A stretch of DNA of 64,000 nt from CAVXUB01 sp963764805 (lineage in GTDB: Bacteria; Actinomycetota; Acidimicrobiia; Acidimicrobiales; Bog-793), in assembly GCA_963764805.1 (NCBI GenBank), contig CAVXUB010000003.1, positions 434,001 through 498,000 on the forward strand. Reading direction: 5' to 3'. A program made the position numbers and the translations under genes. Positions 10,089 to 18,870 of this stretch are shown here, piece after piece. Each line of letters opens with the position of its first letter. Position 1 is the first letter of the stretch. Under the pieces are notes generated by a model that ran no database searches, had not been told where the DNA came from, and worked only from the letters and a program-made list of their open reading frames with translations.

Positions 10089-11399
10089 TTGACCAGAACT
10101 TCCGACATCGCCGACCGCTCGCTCGCTCCCTCGGGGAGGAGCCGGATCGCCTGGGCGGAGAAGGGGATGCCGGTGCTCGGCGCCATCGGCAGCCGCTGGG
10201 CGCGCGAGCGTCCGCTCGACGGCATGACCGTCGGCGCCTGCCTGCACCTCACGGCAGAGACCGCGGTGTTGCTTCGAGCCCTCGTCACCGCCGGGGCAAC
10301 CGTCGTGGCCTGTGCCTCGAACCCGCTCTCGACGCAGGACGACGTGGCGGCGGCGCTCGTGGAGGACGACCCGCTCGCCGTCTTCGCCGTGCGAGGGGAG
10401 GACCACGACCGCTACTACTCCCACATCGACGCCGTGCTCGAGGCGATCGCCTCCGCCACGGTGGCGCTGACGATGGACGACGGCTGCGACCTCGTCTCCC
10501 GCCTGCACCAGCGGCTGCCCGAACAGATGGGGAACGTCCTCGGCGGCACCGAGGAGACGACGACCGGGGTTGTGCGCCTGCGGGCGATGGAGCGGGCAGC
10601 GGCTCTGCGCTATCCGATCGTGGCGGTCAACGAGTCGGGTGTGGGGAGGCTCTTCGACAACCGGCACGGTACCGGCCAATCTGTGCTCGACGGCATCCTG
10701 CGGGCCACCAACGTCCTTCTGGCTGGAAAGCGCCTGGTGGTCGCCGGCTACGGCGAATGCGGGCGGGGAGTGGCGGAGCGTGCCCGTGGCCTCGGGTCCG
10801 AGGTGGTGGTAACCGAAGTAGACGCCAGGCGGGCGTTGGAGGCAATGCTCGACGGCTACCGCGTGATGCCGATGGAGCAGGCAGCGGCCGAGGGCGAGAT
10901 CTTCGTCAGCGTGACGGGCAACAAAGGCGTGATCTCGGAGCCACACCTGGCAGTGATGCGGGACGGAGCGATCCTCGCCAACGCGGGGCACTTCGACGTC
11001 GAGATAGACCTGCATGCACTCGCACGGATGGCCGTCTCGCGGCGAGCCGTGCGCCCGGCCCTGGAGGAGTTCGTGCTCGAGCCCACGGCTCCGGGTGGAA
11101 CTCCCCGGCGCATCTACCTGGTGGCCGAGGGCCGGGTCGTCAACCTCGGCGCCGCCGAGGGCCACCCGGCAGCTGTGATGGACGCTTCCTTCTCGGCGCA
11201 GGCACTGTCGCTCGAGTGGCTTGCCGGCCGGCGGCAGGGGTTGGACGGGTTGGAGGGGTTGGAGGCGCGGGTCTACCCGGTGCCTCCGGAGATCGACGAG
11301 CACATCGCCCGTCTGGAGCTGGAAGCGCGGGGGCTGTCGATCGACGTGCTGACCCCCGACCAGTTGCAGTACCTGTCCGACTGGAGGATCGGTACCTGA
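10089..11399 (+). CDS. Short archaeal-type S-adenosylhomocysteine hydrolase homologue lacking the catalytic lysine
   Basis: A 436-residue member of the AHCY family of the short form typical of archaea and Thermotoga, read from TTG 10089. Conserved parts include IAWAEKGMPVL, the substrate histidine in ACLHLT, MDDGCD, GGTEETTTG, the NAD-binding VVAGYGECGRGV and NAGHFDVEI. In the segment that normally reads N-D-S-V-T-K-S-K-F-D-N this protein has NESGVGRLFDN, so the lysine that pairs with the catalytic aspartate (Lys186 in human numbering) is glycine. Canonical ahcY is encoded separately at 25398-26834. Activity as a normal hydrolase is therefore doubtful; a related nucleoside thioether substrate or a regulatory role is possible (inference). 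Confidence 0.85.
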   Translation: MTRTSDIADRSLAPSGRSRIAWAEKGMPVLGAIGSRWARERPLDGMTVGACLHLTAETAVLLRALVTAGATVVACASNPLSTQDDVAAALVEDDPLAVFAVRGEDHDRYYSHIDAVLEAIASATVALTMDDGCDLVSRLHQRLPEQMGNVLGGTEETTTGVVRLRAMERAAALRYPIVAVNESGVGRLFDNRHGTGQSVLDGILRATNVLLAGKRLVVAGYGECGRGVAERARGLGSEVVVTEVDARRALEAMLDGYRVMPMEQAAAEGEIFVSVTGNKGVISEPHLAVMRDGAILANAGHFDVEIDLHALARMAVSRRAVRPALEEFVLEPTAPGGTPRRIYLVAEGRVVNLGAAEGHPAAVMDASFSAQALSLEWLAGRRQGLDGLEGLEARVYPVPPEIDEHIARLELEARGLSIDVLTPDQLQYLSDWRIGT

Positions 11400-11424
11400 G
11401 CCGGCCGGCGGCTCGTGGCCGGCT
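11399..11424 (+). terminator. GC-rich hairpin after the AHCY-like gene
   Basis: AGCCGGCC at 11399-11406 pairs perfectly with GGCCGGCT at 11417-11424 around a 10-nt loop, starting at the last base of the stop codon. There is no U-run, as is common for actinobacterial terminators, so termination is inferred from position. Confidence 0.5.
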
Positions 11425-11454
11425 GAGCCCCGTGCCGAACCGGCGGTCGGGGCG

Positions 11455-11460
11455 TAGACT
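11455..11460 (+). promoter_or_regulatory. -10 box for the structured RNA
   Basis: TAGACT fits the actinobacterial TANNNT -10 consensus and predicts transcription from about 11467, five bases before the long closing helix of the RNA. No clear -35 is visible at the expected distance. Confidence 0.45.
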
Positions 11461-11466
11461 CGATGG

Positions 11467-11800
11467 CGGATGGCGCACGTACGGGTCTGTGGTTGCAAGT
11501 CGATGCCAGTCGCAGGCGAAACGACCCACGTAAGGCAACTTGTCGTTGCTGAGCATGGTGCGATTTAGAAGTAAGTCCTGCCCGTCGCGGTGCCGGCTGT
11601 CGGCACCCGATGGTGAAGGGCCGAAGCATGCCGGACCGGTCGCCGTAGGGCTTGGCCCACGCCGCGCTCAGTCGCAGCGGGCCACTGCCGCCGGCACCGG
11701 GCATGCCAATCCCTCCGCAGGCGAGTGTGGGGTCAAAGACCAGGTCAGCCGTACGTGTGCCCTCCGCCAGGTCCGCCAGGCCGCGCCCGACGCGGCCCGC
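11467..11800 (+). ncRNA. Structured RNA upstream of raiA/hpf (candidate raiA-motif RNA)
   Basis: No convincing reading frame exists between 11400 and 11861. The sequence can fold into a compact RNA. A closing helix of 13 consecutive pairs (one G-U) joins 11472-11484 to 11749-11761. Inside it are hairpins 11535-11549 (GCAAC/GTTGC), a composite stem 11582-11613 with a perfect 7-bp part GGTGCCG/CGGCACC at 11589-11607, the pairing 11553-11557 with 11627-11631, and GGTC-AAA-GACC at 11731-11741. A GC hairpin at 11779-11797 follows. The neighbour is the ribosome hibernation factor gene, and raiA-motif RNAs are known from Actinobacteria upstream of raiA. I could not compare with the Rfam consensus. 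tmRNA, RNase P, SRP and T-box signatures are absent. Confidence 0.55.
11779..11797 (+). terminator. Terminator-like hairpin ending the structured RNA
   Basis: GGCCGCG (11779-11785) pairs perfectly with CGCGGCC (11791-11797) around the loop CCCGA. It lies 17 nt after the closing helix and 64 nt before the hpf start, consistent with the RNA being a separate transcript rather than only a leader. No U-run follows. Confidence 0.5.
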
Positions 11801-11861
11801 CGCCGAGCGGAGTCCGCCCCCTAGCCCATCGTGAGCGTCCCGCCCTGATCGGAGGCAGAAG

Positions 11862-12533
11862 ATGGAGATCACAGTCCACGGACGGCACGTCGAGGTCCCC
11901 AGTGAGCTGCGAAAGACAGCCGCCGAGAAAGTCGATCATCTCGGCCGCTACCTGGAAGGCATGGAGCGCGCCGAGATCCGCTTCTTCGAGGAGCGCAATC
12001 CGCGGATCGCAGAGCCTGTCGGCTGCGAGGTGACGATGTCGGGCCACGGCCACGTCGTTCGTGCCCGTGCCACCGGCCAGGAGCCTCACGTCGCTCTCGA
12101 TCGTGTCGTGGACAAGGTCTCCCACCGTCTCTGCCGGCTGAAGGAAAGGCTGGTCGCCCGCTCCCATCCCCATCACAACGGGAACCACCGAGTAGCGGGA
12201 AGCAACGGCCGGCTGACATCCGCCGACGACCTGGGCGACCTGCCTGAGCTGGCGGAGCTGGCACCGAACGGCGCCGGGGGCCCCAAGGGCAGTACCTCCT
12301 TCCGGGGGCGTGGCCATGCGTCCGCCGCCGAGGAGGGGCGAGTGGCGGAGCTGGAGATGCGGATCGTGCGGATGAAGCGTTTTGCGATCAAGCCGATGCT
12401 GCCGGCGGAGGCGGCGTTGCAGATGGAGCTGCTGAGCCACGACTTCTTCTTCTTCGCCAACGCCGAGACCGGCAGGCCGGCCGTCCTCTACCGACGCTCC
12501 GACGGGGACTTCGGGTTGATCGACGCCCAGTGA
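11862..12533 (+). CDS. hpf: Ribosome hibernation promoting factor, long form
   Basis: A 223-residue long HPF/RaiA protein, which dimerises 70S ribosomes into inactive 100S particles in stress or stationary phase. Residues 1-100 form the S30AE domain (starts MEITVHGRHVEV). A variable His/Gly-rich linker follows, then the C-terminal dimerisation domain from about residue 160 (RIVRMKRFAIKPM and the hydrophobic HDFFFFANAETG). ATG 11862 has GGAGG 7 nt upstream. The preceding structured RNA locus may relate to its control or to a shared ribosome or sporulation-type process (inference). Confidence 0.95.
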   Translation: MEITVHGRHVEVPSELRKTAAEKVDHLGRYLEGMERAEIRFFEERNPRIAEPVGCEVTMSGHGHVVRARATGQEPHVALDRVVDKVSHRLCRLKERLVARSHPHHNGNHRVAGSNGRLTSADDLGDLPELAELAPNGAGGPKGSTSFRGRGHASAAEEGRVAELEMRIVRMKRFAIKPMLPAEAALQMELLSHDFFFFANAETGRPAVLYRRSDGDFGLIDAQ

Positions 12534-12555
12534 TCGACGCGGTCTCGCCCAACCG

Positions 12556-13539
12556 GTGAGCGGTCCCGACAGCCGCACGGTGAACCGCCCCGATAACCGC
12601 GCGGTCGGCCTGGCGATCGTCGGCGCCACCGCCACCGGCAAGACGGCGCTGGCGATGGCGCTCCACGAGCGACTGCCGTCGGTCGAGCTCGTGTCCGTCG
12701 ACGCCATGTGCGTGTACCGGGGGATGGACATCGGCACCGCCAAGCCGTCGCCTGAGGAGAGGCGCCGCGCCCCGTGGCACCTGCTCGATCTGGTCGACCC
12801 GTCGGTCGACTTCTCCGTGGCCGACTTCCAGCGCTCGGCCCGCCGCGCCGTGGCCGAGATCGGGCAACGGGGCAACATCCCGGTGCTCGTCGGAGGAACC
12901 GGGCTCTATCACCGTGCCGTCGTCGACGGCTTGACGCTTCCCGGACGGTGGCCGGATGTGGCCTCGGCGCTCGAGGAGGAGGCGTCGCGGGCCGGCGGCC
13001 TGAGGCTGCTGCACGAGCGGCTCGCCGAGCTTGACCCGGTCGCCGCAGCACGTATGACGGCCACCAACAGGCGACGCATCGTGCGAGCGCTGGAGGTGAC
13101 GATCGGATCCGGCCGCCCCTTCTCCTCCTTCGGGCCTGGGCTGGCCGAATACCGCGACAGCGGCTTCGTCCTCGTCGGTCTGCGTATGGAGAGGCAAGAC
13201 CTCTGGAAGCGGCTGGAGGAGCGCCTCGACGCGCAGCTCGACGCGGGCTTTCTGGAGGAGGTCCGCCGTCTCGTCACCCCGCCGGCGACCCTTTCCCGCA
13301 CCGCTCGTCAGGCGCTTGGCTATCGCGAGCTGCTGGCCCATCTCGAGGACGGGGTGTCCTTAGAGTCCGCCCGAGCTGAAGCCCTGCGCCGGATGCGGAT
13401 GTTCGCCAAGCGCCAAGAGTCCTGGTTCGGCCGTGATCCGCGTGTCCACTGGATGGACTCGGGGACGACCGACCTCGTGGAAAGCGTGGTGTCGATGATC
13501 ATCGCGAGCATCTCCCGCACGCCGGCCGTGCGAAACTGA
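12556..13539 (+). CDS. miaA: tRNA dimethylallyltransferase MiaA
   Basis: This 327-residue enzyme transfers a dimethylallyl group to N6 of A37 in tRNAs reading UNN codons. The P-loop is GATATGKTA (about residue 28) and the tRNA-binding segment is YRGMDIGTAKP. The motif that usually reads DSMQ is DAMC here, an unusual substitution at the substrate-contact position. The C-terminal region keeps RQALGYREL and a rather divergent helical end. Start GTG 12556 follows the hpf stop by 22 nt. dapF starts 4 nt after its stop, so miaA, dapF, hflX and dapC are likely co-transcribed. Confidence 0.92.
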   Translation: MSGPDSRTVNRPDNRAVGLAIVGATATGKTALAMALHERLPSVELVSVDAMCVYRGMDIGTAKPSPEERRRAPWHLLDLVDPSVDFSVADFQRSARRAVAEIGQRGNIPVLVGGTGLYHRAVVDGLTLPGRWPDVASALEEEASRAGGLRLLHERLAELDPVAAARMTATNRRRIVRALEVTIGSGRPFSSFGPGLAEYRDSGFVLVGLRMERQDLWKRLEERLDAQLDAGFLEEVRRLVTPPATLSRTARQALGYRELLAHLEDGVSLESARAEALRRMRMFAKRQESWFGRDPRVHWMDSGTTDLVESVVSMIIASISRTPAVRN

Positions 13540-13543
13540 TCCG

Positions 13544-14392
13544 GTGACTCCGATCTCCCTGGCCAAGCTGCACGGCGCCGGGAACGACTTCCTGGTGCTC
13601 GCCGACCGGCGGGCCTCCGCGGGGGCGTCCTTGACACCGGATCTCGTACGAGCCATCTGCGACCGCCACCGTGGAATCGGTGCCGACGGGCTGATCCGCG
13701 CCAGCGAGCCCGAGGCAGGTGGCGACATCAAGATGATGCTCTGGAACGCGGACGGGTCGCGGGCGGAGACGAGCGGGAACGGGCTGCGGTGTTTCGTGCT
13801 TGCTGCTCTGCACTCGCGGCTCGTGAGCGGCCCGACGGTGCTCGTGGAGACAGATGCCGGCGTGAGGCGCGTCGAGGTCCAGGACGTCGACGGTCAGCCG
13901 GTGATAAGCGTCGAGATGGGCAAGGTCGTCCTCGGGCCGGGGTTGTCGGTCGACGGTCTCCGCGGCAGGCGAGCTTCCGTCGGCAATCCGCACCTGGTCC
14001 TCGTGAACCGTTCGCTGCGGCCGGCTGACATCGTGGCGATCGGGCGCCGCCTCGACGCCGCCGAGCCGGGCGGCCTGAACGTCGAGCTGATCGGCGCCGG
14101 TGAGCACGGCGACCTCGACCTCGAGGTCTGGGAGCGGGGAATAGGGATCACCCTCTCCTGCGGCACGGGCTCGTGTGCGGCGGCGGCGGTGGCTCGATCC
14201 TTCGGGCTCTGCGGCGACGAGGTGGAGGTGCGCAATCCCGGCGGAGTGCTGGCAGTCCGGCTGTCGGGCGACCCTCTCGCTCCCGATGCCTTCCTGAGCG
14301 GGCCCACGCAGCGCATCGCCACGATCACCGTCGACCCCGTCGACCTCCTCGGCGGAGAGCACGCCGGATGGACGGAAAGCGTGACCGTTTGA
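13544..14392 (+). CDS. dapF: Diaminopimelate epimerase
   Basis: This 282-residue cofactor-independent racemase converts LL- to meso-diaminopimelate, needed for lysine and for the peptidoglycan stem peptide built by MurE. The two catalytic cysteines are in SGNGLRCF (about residue 85) and SCGTGSCAAA (about residue 208), and HGAGNDF is the N-terminal signature. GTG 13544 follows miaA closely. Its 3' end overlaps hflX by 25 bp. Together with dapC, dapE and dapD just downstream it makes up much of the succinylase branch. Confidence 0.95.
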   Translation: MTPISLAKLHGAGNDFLVLADRRASAGASLTPDLVRAICDRHRGIGADGLIRASEPEAGGDIKMMLWNADGSRAETSGNGLRCFVLAALHSRLVSGPTVLVETDAGVRRVEVQDVDGQPVISVEMGKVVLGPGLSVDGLRGRRASVGNPHLVLVNRSLRPADIVAIGRRLDAAEPGGLNVELIGAGEHGDLDLEVWERGIGITLSCGTGSCAAAAVARSFGLCGDEVEVRNPGGVLAVRLSGDPLAPDAFLSGPTQRIATITVDPVDLLGGEHAGWTESVTV

Positions 14393-15651
14393 GCCTGATC
14401 GACCGCCGGATCCGTGAACGGATCGTGATCGTCGGCGTCGTGATGTACCCGCATACCGTGGACGAGGTGGAGGCGAGCCTCGACGAGCTGGCCCTGCTGG
14501 TGGACACTGCCGGGGCAGACGTCGCGGCGCGGGTCGTGCAGCGGAGGGACTCTCCCGACCCCGCCACCTACATCGGCAAGGGAAAGGCACACGAGCTGCA
14601 CGAGCTCTCCGAGACGGTGGACGCCGACACCGTCGTCTTCGACGACGAGCTGACGCCCGCTCAGCAAAGGAACCTCGAGAAGATCTTCGGCCGCACCGCC
14701 ATCGACCGCACCGCCGTGATCCTCGACATCTTCGCCCAGAACGCCAACAGCAACGAAGGGAACGCGCAGGTCGAGCTGGCGCTCCTCCGCTACCGCCTTC
14801 CCCGCCTGAGGGGCAAGGGGATCGCCCTCTCCCAGCAGGTCGGCCGGATCGGGACCCGCGGACCTGGCGAGACACAGTTGGAGACCGACCGCCGCCGTCT
14901 CGTCCGCCGCATGACCAAGCTGGAGTCGGACCTGAAGGTGCTGGAAGCCACCCGGCGCACGCAGAGGAGGGCGCGTCACCGAGGCCCCCGCCGGAGCGTG
15001 TCCCTGGTCGGCTACACCAACGCCGGCAAGTCCACGCTGCTGAACACGTTGACCGACGCCGGAGTTCTCGTAGAGGACCGGCTGTTCGCCACACTGGACC
15101 CGCGCACCCGCAGGTTGGCGCTGCCCGGGGGCGAGCAGGTGCTCTGCTCGGACACGGTGGGCTTCGTCCGCAAGCTGCCACACCAACTCGTGCGTGCCTT
15201 CCACTCCACGCTCGAGGTGGTCGGCGAGTCCGACCTGCTGGTGCACGTGGTCGACGCCGCAGCGCCGGACCCGGAGGGCCAGATCGTCGCCGTTCGCACC
15301 GTCCTCGGCGAGATCGAGGCCGCCGACGTCCCCGAGCTGCTTGCGATCAACAAGGCCGACGTGGCGCCCGAGGCCGCTGCTGCGCTGGTGGCCCGGCACG
15401 AGGGCGCCGTGGCCCTGTCGGCTCTCACCGGCTCCGGCGTCGACCGCCTCCTGTCGACCATCTCCGACCGGCTGCGTGCGAACGACCGGTTCGTCGACCT
15501 CAAGGTTCCGATGGCGAGGGGTGACGTGCTTGCCGCGCTGCGGCGGGAGGGCGAGGTGTTGAGAGAGGACTACGAGGACGGTGTGGCAGTGGTCCATGCC
15601 CGCCTGGACGAGGCGAGCACGAGACGTTGGGCGGAGTACGTGGTCAGATGA
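14368..15651 (+). CDS. hflX: Ribosome-associated GTPase HflX
   Basis: About 427 residues. The N-terminal HflX domain includes PATYIGKGK and FDDELTPAQQRNLE, then the glycine-rich stretch RGPGETQLETDRR. The GTPase domain has G1 GYTNAGKST, G3 DTVGF and G4 NKAD. HflX rescues stalled or heat-damaged ribosomes by splitting subunits. ATG 14368 has GGAGAG 9 nt upstream and overlaps dapF by 25 bp. Its stop overlaps the dapC start (ATGA). The C-terminal domain (about 360-427) is short, as in other actinobacterial HflX. Confidence 0.95.
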   Translation: MDGKRDRLSLIDRRIRERIVIVGVVMYPHTVDEVEASLDELALLVDTAGADVAARVVQRRDSPDPATYIGKGKAHELHELSETVDADTVVFDDELTPAQQRNLEKIFGRTAIDRTAVILDIFAQNANSNEGNAQVELALLRYRLPRLRGKGIALSQQVGRIGTRGPGETQLETDRRRLVRRMTKLESDLKVLEATRRTQRRARHRGPRRSVSLVGYTNAGKSTLLNTLTDAGVLVEDRLFATLDPRTRRLALPGGEQVLCSDTVGFVRKLPHQLVRAFHSTLEVVGESDLLVHVVDAAAPDPEGQIVAVRTVLGEIEAADVPELLAINKADVAPEAAAALVARHEGAVALSALTGSGVDRLLSTISDRLRANDRFVDLKVPMARGDVLAALRREGEVLREDYEDGVAVVHARLDEASTRRWAEYVVR

Positions 15652-16806
15652 GCAGCCCGAGCGTCACAGGATTCGTCCCGCCGCCCTATCCCTTCGCCCG
15701 GCTGGCGGACCTCCAGGCGACGGCCGAGCTTCACGAGGGCGGGATGGTCGACCTGTCGGTCGGTACACCTTGCGACCCTCCCGCTCCGGACGTGGTGGCG
15801 ACGCTGTCCGGCTCGGGCAGCGAGCGGAGCTACCCACCGGCTGCGGGATCGGCGGCCCTGAGGGAGGCGGCTGCTGGCTGGATGGGGCGGCGTTTCGGAG
15901 TCCACGTCGAGCCTTCTGCCGTCGCCGCCTGCGTGGGCACGAAGGAGTTCGTGTCGAGCGCCCCGCAGTGGCTGCGGCTGCGGCGGCCGGATCGTGACAC
16001 CGTCCTCTACCCCGAGATCTCGTACCCGACCTACGAGATGGGGGCGATCCTGTCCGGCTGTCGGGCGGTGCGGGTTCCGCTTTCCTCGACGGGCACGCTC
16101 GACTTGACGGCGATCTCGCCTGGCGACGCCGGGCGGGCGCTCTGCCTGTGGGTCAACTCGCCCGGGAACCCGACCGGTGTGCTCGACTTCATGGCCTGCC
16201 GCGGCCGATTGGGGTCGCCGGCACGGTGTACCCGTGCTGTCGGACGAGTGCTATGCGGAGTTCACCTGGGCGGGACCCGCCCGCACGATCCTGCAGAGCG
16301 GCCTCGACGGTGTGCTCGCCGTCCACTCGCTCTCCAAGCGGTCGAATCTGGCGGGAGTGCGCGTCGGCTTCGTCGCCGGTGACGGCGATCTCGTCGGCTA
16401 CCTGGCGGACGTCCGCCGCCACGCCGGGCTGATGGTCCCGGGACCCGCGCAAGCCGCAGCCGCCGTGGCCCTCTCGGACGACGAGCATGTGGGGCTACAG
16501 CGAGACCGCTACCTCGAGCGCCTGCGCCTGCTGGTGGAGATCCTCGGCGACGCCGGGATCGCTGCGGAGCTCCCGGCCGGCGCCTTCTACATCTGGGTAC
16601 GCGTGCCGGAAGGCATGCCGGCAACGGCCGACGAGAGCCGGGGTTGGGGGCTCGCCCGCTGGCTCGCCAGCGAGGGGGGTGTCCTTGCCAGCCCGGGTGA
16701 GTTCTACGGGCCGGCGGGCGACGACTTCGTGCGCTTGGCGGCTGTCCAGCCGATAGAGCGGATCGAGATGGTCGCCAAGCGGTTGGCCGGCAAGAGCGTC
16801 AGCTGA
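15648..16806 (+). pseudogene. dapC: DapC-type succinyldiaminopimelate aminotransferase, frameshifted (probable indel)
   Basis: A class I/II PLP aminotransferase. The first part carries the substrate-arm region and NSPGNPTG. The second part carries the PLP region VLSDECYAEF, the Schiff-base lysine in SLSKRSNLAG and the C-terminal domain to the stop at 16806. The frame changes at about 16190-16200: dropping one base (for example T16197 in GCCTGCC) joins NPTGVLDFMA to AAADWGRRHG and gives about 385 residues, normal for the family. ATG 15648 overlaps the hflX stop. Neighbouring dapF, dapE and dapD support the DapC assignment over other aminotransferases. No other decay is seen, so an assembly error is likely. 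Confidence 0.8.
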
Positions 16807-16825
16807 GCGCTCCTCCTGGACGGGG

Positions 16826-17909
16826 TCAGCTCGACAGCAGGGTGGCGAGCGTCCGGTAGACGACCTCCAGGTCGCGCCTCGTCACGTGCTCGCCGGCGGT
16901 GTGCGCAACCTCCGGGTCGCCTGGCCCAAAGTTGGCCGCGGGGATTCCCCTCTCGGCGAAGAAGGCGACGTCGGTCCAGCCAAGCTTGGCGCGCGGTTCA
17001 CGCCCCGATGCCTCCACAAGGGCCCGCAGCAGCGGTTGGCCGAGGTTCGGCGCAGCCGCAGGAGAGGAATCCTCCAGCAGCAGGCTGTCCATCTGCGGGT
17101 CGAGGACGGCCCGCAGCCAATCGGAGAGATGGGCGAACGCCTCCTCTGCTGTCCGATCCGGCGCGAAACGATGATTCGCCACCACCCGCACCTCATCCGG
17201 CACCACGTTGCCGGCCACCCCGCCGTCGATGCCGACAGCCTGCAGGGCTTCCCGGTACTCGCAGCCGTCGATCACCGGACGCCGCGCCTCGTAGGCGGCC
17301 AGCCGTTCGAGGACCGGCCCCGCACGGTGGATGGCGTTGCTGCCCATCCAGGGCCTCGCCGTGTGGAGCGCGCTCGCCGCCGAGGGTGATCTTGAGGCGC
17401 AGCGATCCCTGGCATCCCGCCTCCACGAGCGCCCCGGTCGGCTCACCGAGTATGGCGGCGTCGGCTTTCAGCAGCGAAGGGTCCAGGGCCTCGATCTGGA
17501 GCAGCCCCGAGTGGTGCCGGGCGACCTCCTCGCAGACGTAGAAGACGAACGTCACGTCGTGCGCCGGATCGGCGAGCGCGGTCGCCAGCGCCATGAAGAC
17601 GGCGAGCCCTCCTTTCATGTCCGCGGATCCGAGCCCGGAGAGGCAATCACCTTGGAGGCGAGGGATCTCGTTGCCGTTCGGCGGCACCGTGTCGAGGTGG
17701 CCGGCGAGCACGAGCCGCGTCGGCCGGCCGAGCGAGGAGCGAGCGACCAGGTTGTCGCCGATACGGACGGTTTCCAACCACGGTTCTTGGCGGAGCACCG
17801 CCTCGACGTGGTCGGCGAGAGCGGCCTCGTGATGGCTTACCGAGGGGATCGCCACCAGTTCTGCCGTCCTCGCCATCAGGCCTTCCGGATCGGCCGGCAT
17901 GAGGCTCAT
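16826..17909 (-). pseudogene. dapE: Succinyl-diaminopimelate desuccinylase, frameshifted (probable indel)
   Basis: An M20-family metallohydrolase that removes succinate from N-succinyl-LL-diaminopimelate. The first part shows the metal-ligand motif LAGHLDTVPP, GSADMKGG and the catalytic glutamate pair in VCEEVARHH. The frame changes near 17362-17368: removing one base of the GG at 17365-17366 (plus strand) links GGERA to HTARPWMGSNAIHRAG, the conserved dimerisation-domain segment. The C-terminal metal histidine lies in DPEVAHTAGEHV. The restored length is about 360 residues, as expected. ATG 17909 is preferred; ATG 17900 is possible. It follows dapD in an operon and converges with dapC. Confidence 0.83.
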
Positions 17910-17925
17910 CCGGCGCGGCTCGAGC

Positions 17926-18762
17926 TCATGCTGAGATCCCGGCCTCACGCAGGATGTCGTTCAGCTGTGCCTTGTCGTGGCGCTCGCCGGGCGTCAGCCG
18001 CCTGCGGATTAGAACGCAGGGGAGGTAGAACTCGCCTCCAGGTAGTTCGCTCCTCCGCATCGCGGTGGTGGCGACGCTCCAGGGCGGCACCACGCCCCGG
18101 GAGATCTCCTCGCCGGTGTTGCCGTCGATCACCGGTATCGAGGGATTGAGGATCGTGCCTTCACCGAGAACCGAACCTCTGCCGACGCGGGCTCCCTGGG
18201 TGATCATGCAGCGGCTGCCGACCATCACGTCGTCCTCGATTACCACCGGCACGGCGTTCGGCGGCTCCAGCACCCCACCGATGCCGACACCGCCTGCCAG
18301 GTGGACCCGCGCTCCGACCTGGGCGCACGACCCGACCGTCGCCCAGGTGTCCACCATCGTTCCGGCACCGACCCGGGCCCCGATGTTGACGAAGCTCGGC
18401 ATCAAGATCGCGCCGGCCTCTATGAAGGATCCGAAACGCGCCGAGGCGCCCGGCACCACCCTCACACCCGCACGTGCGAAATCCCGCTTCAAGGGAATCT
18501 TGTCCAGGAATTCGAAGGGCCCTGCCTCCGTCGTCACCATCTCCTCGACTCGGAAGAGCAACAGGATCGCCAGCTTCAACCACTCGTGTACGACGACCTC
18601 GTCCGTCACCGGGTCGATCTCGGCGACCCGCGCCTGCCCGGTGTCGAGGAGCGTCACGGCCCGGCGGACCGTCTGGCGAGCTTTGGCGTCAGCGGGGGAG
18701 AGGGTACCGGCCTGCTCCCACAACGCGCGGATCGCCTGCTCGAGATCGTGAAGGTCGGTCAT
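17926..18762 (-). CDS. dapD: Tetrahydrodipicolinate N-succinyltransferase
   Basis: This protein of about 278 residues catalyses the first committed step of the succinylase route to diaminopimelate. A helical N-terminal domain is followed by a left-handed beta-helix of hexapeptide repeats (for example IGARVGAGTMVDTWATVGS and the following turns, residues about 115-235). The end LRREAGIS-like tail is typical of the actinobacterial form. ATG 18762 is chosen over TTG 18768. The stop lies 16 bp before the dapE start, so the two are co-transcribed. Confidence 0.93.
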   Translation of the reverse strand: MTDLHDLEQAIRALWEQAGTLSPADAKARQTVRRAVTLLDTGQARVAEIDPVTDEVVVHEWLKLAILLLFRVEEMVTTEAGPFEFLDKIPLKRDFARAGVRVVPGASARFGSFIEAGAILMPSFVNIGARVGAGTMVDTWATVGSCAQVGARVHLAGGVGIGGVLEPPNAVPVVIEDDVMVGSRCMITQGARVGRGSVLGEGTILNPSIPVIDGNTGEEISRGVVPPWSVATTAMRRSELPGGEFYLPCVLIRRRLTPGERHDKAQLNDILREAGISA

Positions 18763-18794
18763 CGGCAAGGCAGGCTACCGGCAAGGCAGGCTAC
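18763..18794. repeat. 16-bp direct tandem repeat
   Basis: CGGCAAGGCAGGCTAC occurs twice back to back (18763-18778 and 18779-18794), immediately upstream of the dapD start and within its leader or promoter region. Confidence 0.85.
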
Positions 18795-18870
18795 GGGCAG
18801 GTGGCCCCAATCCCCGTCGGCTCCTCGTCCGTAACCTCATGGGAGCGGGATCGAGACCGGAGGTAAGTTG

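Noticed and set aside
11467..11800. tmRNA, RNase P RNA, SRP RNA or T-box leader
   Set aside because: The diagnostic sequences of these RNAs are absent (no tag frame or tRNA-like end, no RNase P GAGGAAAGU-type core, no SRP tetraloop domain, no T-box sequence).
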